DNA from: Melampsora larici-populina 98AG31
Lineage: Eukaryota > Basidiomycota > Pucciniomycetes > Pucciniales > Melampsoraceae
Assembly (NCBI RefSeq): GCF_000204055.1
Contig: NW_006768870.1
Span: 71,485-135,484, forward strand
Direction: 5' to 3'
DNA: 64,000 nt
Part shown: one piece after another, positions 57,741 through 64,000 of the stretch
Layout of the letters: every line of letters begins with the position of its first letter
Position numbering within the stretch: position 1 is the first letter of the stretch
Made by a program: the position numbers and the translations under genes
The notes under the pieces: model-generated
The model's database searches: none
The model's input: the letters and a program-made list of their open reading frames with translations, nothing else
What the model was told of the DNA's origin: nothing

Positions 57741-58385
57741 TCATTAGGTCTTTTATCCATATTCAATGACTTGACCATTTTCAGGTCTCCACAAGTTTTA
57801 TAATGCTTTCTTTGTGATTCTCTTAAAATGTAGCAGAAGATTTTGTGATATTTTATTGCTGATACTCCTACAATAGAGCAAAAACTGTAATAACTTTTAT
57901 CAGCAATACTCCTAAAATATAGCAAAAAATGTATCCAATCTCGTCTGCAATCCTCCTATCCTAAAATCAGACCTGTAGCCGCGGCAGAATTGGAAATGTG
58001 ATTCTTTAGATTTTTATGTTGGTTATCTAGAATGGCATACAATTCATAAACAACACAAAGCAATCAAACCATTGATTTTAAAACAGTGAGTTGCTTTTGG
58101 AATGATCGAGGTGTTCAAAAGTCAGTTTTTGATCACCTCTAACTTGAGATTCCATCAGCTCGATTAATTGACTTGAAATCCCATCAGATTGATCAATTTC
58201 AACTTAAGGAGAAGGTATTTGTATTCTAGACACATGAACATTCAATTGTGAAACAAGGAATGAATTGACCGTTCATATTCTCTTTAGCATGATATATAAC
58301 ACATTCTGATCATAAATTCACCGTTTGCAAGATACAGGAAGAGAGATACACATTGAGAAAACAATAAGAATTGAGAAAGATGATT
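57741..58385. other. AT-rich spacer, no gene seen
   Basis: Contains two copies of a TTTTATC/AGCAA-type word (CTCCTAAAATATAGCAAAAAATGTA and relatives in part) but no gene. Confidence 0.3.
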
Positions 58386-59612
58386 CTAATACTCTTCATA
58401 CATGTCCTCAGGTAAGCAATACCCAGAAGCATTGTATTCTGCCATTAGAAGCTCAGGTGTGATGAACTCCAGAACAACATCTCTGATCGGCCAAGTCGCA
58501 TCACTGCCCGACTTCTCCAATATCTCACTTCTCTTGAAGTGGGCTTTAATTACCAAGAAGCACATCTCAATAGGATTCAACTCGGGGGAATAGGCTGGTA
58601 AATATACTAATCTGACACCTTCAAAAGGAAAGGTATTGAAGTCAGTGTCATGATGTATTGATGATTGAGTAAACAAGCTTACCAGCAATTTCACAAAGTT
58701 CTGCAATACGACCCCCCTTATGAATTAGACAGTTGTACATGACCAAGATTGAATTTTGAGCTGGATAAGGGCTCATCAAGGGAAGCTGGATTGGTTATTT
58801 GTGGATTGGTAAATCGATACACTGAAACAATGATAAGAAAAGAAACTGACCAGCTGAAATTCCAAAAAGCTTTCAAATCAGCCTTGGTTGATGCTGCCTT
58901 CACGGACAGACATGGTGATCAACCCATGTAGTCCAATCGCAGGAAGCAACAAGTATTGTTTTGGGTTTGAACGCTTGACCCAGCGCGTGACACATTGACC
59001 CTTTGGCAACCGTCCATTGACTCTCATCAAATCCCGCTCACATATAGCACTCTCATGTGACAGGATCAGAGAAGAATGGAATGGAAAGGAGTCAGATAAA
59101 ATCAAAATGAAAAGATAGGGAGACAAGGTAAAAAGAAGTAGTCACTCACCAGTAAATACAAGGTATTCAGCAGGTACATTCTTCATGTCATCAATAAATT
59201 TTGCTGTCTTGGAGAAATCTTTGCAAACATTTGAAGTTTTGGCTTTTTTGAGAGTAAGGTGAAGGTGTGTGTTGAGCTCAAGTGAAAGTTCCTCGCAAGA
59301 CGCCAAGACACCGGTTTTGTCATAGATTGCTTCTTGGATCCCGTCCAAGAAAAGGGATGGTTGCTGAGCTACAAGTTTCCTGATGAAGTCACGATCTTCA
59401 TCATTGAAAATAAGAGGAGCACCTCGTTTCTTGTACTCTAGCGGATTCCTAATGACTGATTGAGTTTGTTGATAAAGCTCCATCCATTGGTGGAAAGTGG
59501 GTTTGGAAATGTTCTCATCAAGAATATCTTGGATTTTGTCAGTTGAAAAGCCTTGAAGGCATTTGGTAACGGCCAAAGCCTTGATTGTGGCCAAGTAATT
59601 GACAAATGGCAT
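58386..59612 (-). pseudogene. Tc1/mariner-like transposase, decayed
   Basis: From ATG 59612: an N-terminal HTH part (KCLQGFSTDKIQDILDENIS...FHQWMELYQQT), a linker (YKKRGAPLIFNDEDRDFI), then across an intron the first catalytic block DESAICERDLMRVNGRLPKG, LLPAIGLHGLITMSV, the second block SILVMYNCLIHKGGRIAEL, and GVRLVYLPAYSPELNPIEM with the final acidic residue, ending EDMYEEY at 58386. Damage is visible: the second catalytic Asp is Tyr (TAC, about 58736), the first intron seems to end in CAC rather than CAG, and a TGA cuts GSINQG at 58878-58880. Length otherwise matches a Tc1/mariner protein of about 340 aa. It is diverged from the fragment at 9168-9791. TIRs were not found. Confidence 0.85.
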
Positions 59613-61029
59613 GTTTGATTTAATAAAATTGTTAATAAAATTGAGTTCAGATGATTTGAGTGAAGTTGAGTGAGAGAACTAGAGATTGATCAAGGTCAGT
59701 TGATGGCCGTGAACGGATGGTTTTGATCTGAAAACCATTGAAGCACTGGATGGGGTTTGGATCAGTCCACATCCAGCTGATCCGGCTTTGGGTAAATTTT
59801 GGATTGGGGCCATTTTTGCGCTTCTCAAGCAAAAAAAAATTACAAGCTTTCATGCAGATGCAGTAGTTAGTTTTTTGTCACCCACCATCCCACCTTTGTG
59901 TGTTGTATAGCATTACCTTTATTGTAGTGTTTTAGTCCACCCCTTGGCTCTCCAGTTTATTCTCACACTGCAATGTGTTTAGCAGCAATCAAAAACCTCC
60001 ATTCAGAGTTCTTGACCCCACGTGCCCAAACCTCTTCCCTTGAAAGGGGCTTGTGGTATGAATCTTCCCGTCGCAACACATTGAATAGGAGGCGCCCTGA
60101 GGCCCCTCAAAAAGAGACGGAACAGCTATCACCCATGTGTAAATAATAGCACACATTCAAAATAAAATTCCATCCCAGTAGGATCACTCATTCCAACCTA
60201 TTCCACGTGTCCCTGTTTACGGAAGGTTGTTACACTTCTGGAACAATTGTCTTGAGGGCACCATCTGAGGTGATCATACTTCCAATGGTACACAACCAAA
60301 TATAAAACAAGACCAAGCCATGGGTTAGGCTAATAGATGGATCAATGTCATACTGAGGTGAGCATTCTAGTATTATGTGCCCACCTCCTCATGGGACAAG
60401 GCTCATTTTTGTCCCATGAGCATTCATTTCATATATACCTTGGTCATTGTTTGGTTGATAAAAGTTTGAGGATTAAACCAAAGCTCTCTATGACCTCATT
60501 ATTGTAGCTTGAAATTTGTATGTTGTTGGTACAGTGAGACCTTAAGGCTACCTTGATTAATACGGTTCCTCACAATCTTTGTCAGCCCTGGGTACATACA
60601 CATGTACCCAAAGACTAACTTGTAAATATAAATATTACTCATAAAACTCAAGTACATGTACATATATCTTAGAAACATATGTAACATGTAATAAAATATG
60701 TATAAAACACTAATTACATATATATGTAATCACAAACTAATATGTAACATATAAGATTACATCCAAAAACAATAGTAACATCTCATAACTCAGTATCAAG
60801 AGTTCAAAATGCTTATATGGCATAAAACACTCAATGATTACTGAACATAACATTAAGTGTAAGTAATTATAAAGATAAAAATAATAAAAATAATAATTAT
60901 AAACCTAATATTGTAACACTTGTGTATATCACAATATTAGGTTTAGAGAGCTGAATATATAAACCAAAACTCAGTTCATCCTCAGAGAAGGAACCAATTT
61001 TATACATACCACTTTCTGAAGAACCTTCA
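59613..61029. other. Spacer with a relic block and a hairpin
   Basis: About 60060-60200 (CCCGTCGCAACACATTG ... AGCACACATTCA) matches the far upstream block of the secreted-protein segment (42735-42815 and 63600-63690). A perfect 12-bp stem lies at 60388-60420 (CTCATGGGACAA / TTGTCCCATGAG). 60600-60790 is rich in ACATATATGTA-like words. No gene seen. Confidence 0.45.
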
Positions 61030-61407
61030 AGCAACGCCCGAACCAATCCGACACGATATGACTTTTCGGAGGGTTTCCATGTCGTATCAGCCAACCCATA
61101 TATTCAGACCAATACCCGATACAATGTGAGGACAAAAAAAAATCCAAAAATTCGGTCGGCCATATCGTGTTGCTGAAGCGATACGAGCCAATACCGTACT
61201 TAAAAATTGGTTGCAAGGCTTTTCAAGTAGGAAAAAGCCAAATCGCCTCCATCCTGTATTGCGTCGCCGATACCCGATATGAGAAAAGGGGACTTCTCAT
61301 GTCGGGTTGGGTGAAGCAATATGGAGACATCCGACTTTTGATGTCGGATTGGCGACACAATACCAATACAATACCGACTTTTGTGTTGGATTGGTTTGGG
61401 CGTTGCT
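61030..61407. mobile_element. Small inverted-repeat element, TCA target duplication
   Basis: Left AGCAACGCCCGAACCAATCC and right GGATTGGTTTGGGCGTTGCT are complementary apart from one base, flanked by TCA (61027-61029, 61408-61410). The interior has several variants of CCGATAC / GTATCGG and ATGTCGGATTGG, themselves inverted. No transposase. Confidence 0.8.
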
Positions 61408-62659
61408 TCAAGAGTTCAATCAGAATAAAAATCAAGAGTATTACAAATAGTAATACTAGTGATTCATTCTATATACCTTGATCTTTCCTGACTAGATTCT
61501 AGTTATAAGTTATACACTTCACTTTGGATCCTCTACTTCCCCTAAGTAGTTTCTATACTAGGTTGGTGACCTCCAAGATAATAACCAAACAGGTTGGTGA
61601 CCTCTAAGAGATAACCAAGATAGTGATCTTCATAACCACTCTTTATCCAGTTACATAGAAGGATATTGGAGAACCTTGGGATCCAGTTCTCACTATTGTA
61701 TTCATTTACAAACTTAAACCTCTTATTTAAGAGTCAACTAACTGTAGTCTGCCAGGATTTGTCCCAGAAGACTCTTAGTTGTTTGACTACTATTCATCCC
61801 TCTCATCCTTATCTCATTCACTTCTCATCCTCTACCTCTTCTTGTAACTAGTTCTATTCTGAAATATAAGAATAACTTTTATATTTCATTACACACCTAG
61901 TCCCAGTACCACATTTAGTGAGAGTAGCCTCCTTCAGAAGAGTCACTAACCTCACAATCTTGGGACACTGAGCTTGCAAAGGTTAAACAAGCCCTGCAAG
62001 AATTAGACTTGGCCCTGGGTCACGTTGAATTCAAAGGAGTTATTGATTGACTCTCTCGCTCTAGATGTTTACCCAGGGACAGGGAATCACTTTTTTGTAC
62101 TTGAATGTCATTGGAGTTTGGTCCAGAATTTTCATTCTTTGGCTAAGATTTTCTGCTGAACACCAATGAAAGATCTTTGTGATATGGATAGTTGTGGACT
62201 CAAATGTTGACATCAGACACAGATATCTTTGTGGTTGTGGCAGCTGAAAAATAATACCATTTCAAGGACCACATGTCTGGGTGCATGAGCTGGCCTTCAA
62301 ATTTTGTGAGATTCAAGACACATGTTAAACTTGACTAGTGCCAAATTCAGCTTTGACAAATTCCCCATATGAGTAAAATTGTCCATATCATTCAGTTTTA
62401 CATAAAAGAAGGATGAATTTAACATCACAATAAATAGTTGTACAACATATGTATGCTTTTTGACCTAGACTACCTTAGAGTCTTGATTTTTGCAGCCTTA
62501 AACAGACATCACAGTAGAAATGTCCACATTGAAGGTACTACTTCAATGATGAGAGAGAAACTTTGCTTATGATTGATACAATTATTTTGTCCAGTTGAGA
62601 TGCTTGCCTTTGGAATAATTGAAATCAGGTTGTATCAGATCTTGAAATATTACTGGATT
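61408..62659. other. Spacer; 3' flank of secreted-protein copy 3
   Basis: No gene supported. Direct repeat CAGGTTGGTGACCTCTAAGA / TAGGTTGGTGACCTCCAAGA at about 61560-61610. From 62095 it matches the downstream flank of copy 2. Confidence 0.45.
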
Positions 62660-62998
62660 TTATAGGCATCTTCCGGTGGTGACATCTATACCGTGAAGAC
62701 ATGGTCCTTGAATGTTATCTTGAAGTAGTTCAGTGTCTATGTGTTTATCTTTCTCCTCTAGAAGTGTTTCAAGTTTCTCATTGCTTTTAAGAAGATCTCC
62801 TATGAGCTGGGGAGTCAGATAGGCGGATGCAAACATTCCGTGCTTCTGAAGTGGCGTTGAAGATCCGTAAATTGAAGAACGTTTACCAAGTTGAGACTGA
62901 TGTGGGTACGGAATAGCTGATACATCGACTGGAAATGTCAAAAAAAATACAGAAGCGACCCAGAGCAAATTGGATTTATCTGAGGCCATGATGTGCAT
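62660..62998 (-). CDS. Small secreted protein, paralogue 3 of 3
   Basis: 112 aa from MHIMASDKSNLLWV, chosen because it lines up with the start of paralogue 2; the frame is open 14 codons further upstream. The signal sequence ends near PVDVSA before IPYPHQSQLGKR, where KR is a possible Kex2 site. Then STPLQKHGMFASAYLTPQL, a helical charged segment (LLKSNEKLETLLEEKDKHID) and the shared end GPCLHGIDVTTGRCL. Two Cys, ten residues apart. Function unknown, presumably extracellular. Its upstream block (63041-63660) matches those of copies 1 and 2. Confidence 0.8.
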   Translation of the reverse strand: MHIMASDKSNLLWVASVFFLTFPVDVSAIPYPHQSQLGKRSSIYGSSTPLQKHGMFASAYLTPQLIGDLLKSNEKLETLLEEKDKHIDTELLQDNIQGPCLHGIDVTTGRCL

Positions 62999-63040
62999 CA
63001 TCAATATTGGAGAATGAAAGATGGAAAACCAGATGCTCAA

Positions 63041-63660
63041 TAAATAATAAATAAATCTTATTTGGAAAGATATTCCGATAGACTCAGATGCGAGAATGAT
63101 CCAACTGTCTGAAACTTCGGATGCGATGTGTGGTTATTGAAAGCTTTGATGAAGAAAAATGATTGTTAGGTTGAAAAGTATCGTGAGAGGGTGAATACTA
63201 AGATGTGAAATGATGGGTAGTATTATAGGGAAACCAACGCGGAACGTTTTGACGCATATGAACAGTCTTGGCGATTCGATGACATAGTCTTGCAACATGA
63301 AATTGAATGGTCAAAGATATATCGTTGTGGCGTCTACAAGAAAGGTACTTTTATAAGATTTATCTGGCTCACGCTTGTAGGAAAGAAGTCTCTCTGATGG
63401 TATAAGATCGGTTAAACCACACACATGATTCGGGTATCCAGGAGTGCGAACAAGTTACCTCGAAAGGCCGATTTATACCGTCAATCGGGTGTGGTTACAG
63501 TGAATAGGTGGTCACCCGTTCAAGCACGCATATGGAACCAACTCCTGCTGGGAGGATGAGGTCGGTGTCCAACTCTTGCAGATATCTCCTTGAGATATCC
63601 TCACTTCGATTGCAACGTGTTGGGCAAAAGGTGCATCGGAAACAACGGGACAGCTGTTGC
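63041..63660. repeat. Shared upstream block of the secreted-protein family, copy 3
   Basis: Matches 42121-42740 and 45965-46620 (GATATTCCGATAGACTC, GTCTACAAGAAAGGTAC, GAGGTCGGTGTCCAACTCTTGC, CAACGTGTTGGGCA blocks). Confidence 0.65.
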
Positions 63661-63812
63661 CCATGGTGTGAGAAATAGTGCACAAAAGTTCATCCCAAGA
63701 GTATCGGTCCCGAAATGGATTCAGAGACAAGGTGTAGGTTTTGTTTTGTTCACTTGAGATATACGCTCTGGGGTGAGGGTGCCGTTTGTGGTAAAGCTTG
63801 TATTACATTATA

Positions 63813-63997
63813 ACACTGCAAAAATAATGTATTTTTCCCAGGTGAAAAATGATTGACATTAATGCACAAAATGATTAATAATGCAGAATTAATGCAGAAA
63901 AATGCAGAATTAATGCAGAATTAATGCATTTTTAATCATTTTGTGAAATAAATGTAATCATTTTTCACCTCGGAAAAATACATTATATTCGCAGTGT
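63813..63997. mobile_element. Tiny inverted-repeat element at the window end
   Basis: Starts ACACTGC and ends GCAGTGT, with arms matching inward through AATGTATTTTTCC and AGGTGAAAAATGATT (about 45 bp). The centre holds four near-perfect AGAATTAATGC words. The right flank is cut by the window end, so the target duplication cannot be checked. Confidence 0.7.
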
Positions 63998-64000
63998 AAG

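Noticed and set aside
1..64000. LTR retrotransposons, tRNA and rRNA genes
   Set aside because: I looked for reverse transcriptase, integrase and gag motifs and for tRNA-like A and B boxes and found none I could support; a profile search could still reveal weak relics.

Overview
The window reads as a transposon-dense contig from a basidiomycete, most likely a rust fungus (Pucciniales). The evidence is short 60-100 bp GT-AG introns in nearly every gene, AT-rich spacers, basidiomycete transposase families (KDZ, PIF/Harbinger with a Myb-like partner, hAT, MULE, Tc1/mariner, Helitron), a RecQ-like helicase beside a DUF6589-like gene, and a small secreted-protein family. The species assignment is inference. 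No organellar, bacterial, tRNA or rRNA gene was recognised. There is one 100-base assembly gap (19574-19673).

Layout. 1-9.8 kb is a nested pile of elements: a broken Helitron Rep fragment (616-1698) cut by a TA-flanked inverted-repeat element; a KDZ transposase gene on the minus strand (3042-7249) whose long intron and 3' flank carry 21-bp palindromic repeats; a 1.9 kb TIR element (7289-9165) filled with a 79-bp palindromic tandem array; and a broken Tc1/mariner fragment (9168-9791). 11.0-13.3 kb is an uncharacterised multi-exon gene with a SAM-like C-terminus. 13.5-19.4 kb is a PIF/Harbinger unit: transposase (+), Myb/SANT-like partner (-), and an extra small gene between them that has two in-frame TGA codons. 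20.8-21.4 kb is a cysteine-rich secreted-protein gene. 23.57-27.66 kb is a full hAT element with an 8-bp target duplication. 28.5-34.0 kb is a second, decayed PIF/Harbinger element with a nested TA-flanked insertion. 35.0-37.8 kb is an apparently intact MULE with near-perfect 98-bp TIRs and an 8-bp target duplication; it sits 224 bp upstream of a Rab4-like GTPase gene (37989-39021), the clearest housekeeping gene here.

39-46.8 kb and 62-63.8 kb hold three paralogous small secreted-protein genes (minus strand, 41803-42120, 45581-45964, 62660-62998) inside a repeated segment, plus a small RRM-like gene (43387-44188). 46.85-51.95 kb is a module of a RecQ-like helicase (+) and a DUF6589-like gene (-) meeting tail to tail between imperfect inverted repeats. 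It is the best candidate here for an under-described mobile unit. 51.95-55.33 kb is a cluster of Harbinger-type MITEs, one nested inside another. 55.5-64 kb contains pseudogene relics, a dying Tc1/mariner transposase and two more small inverted-repeat elements.

Across the window, premature stops in otherwise readable frames are mostly TGA where CGA (Arg) would fit, which suggests CpG C-to-T decay of repeats. Exon boundaries are by eye from splice consensus and reading frame and need transcript support.
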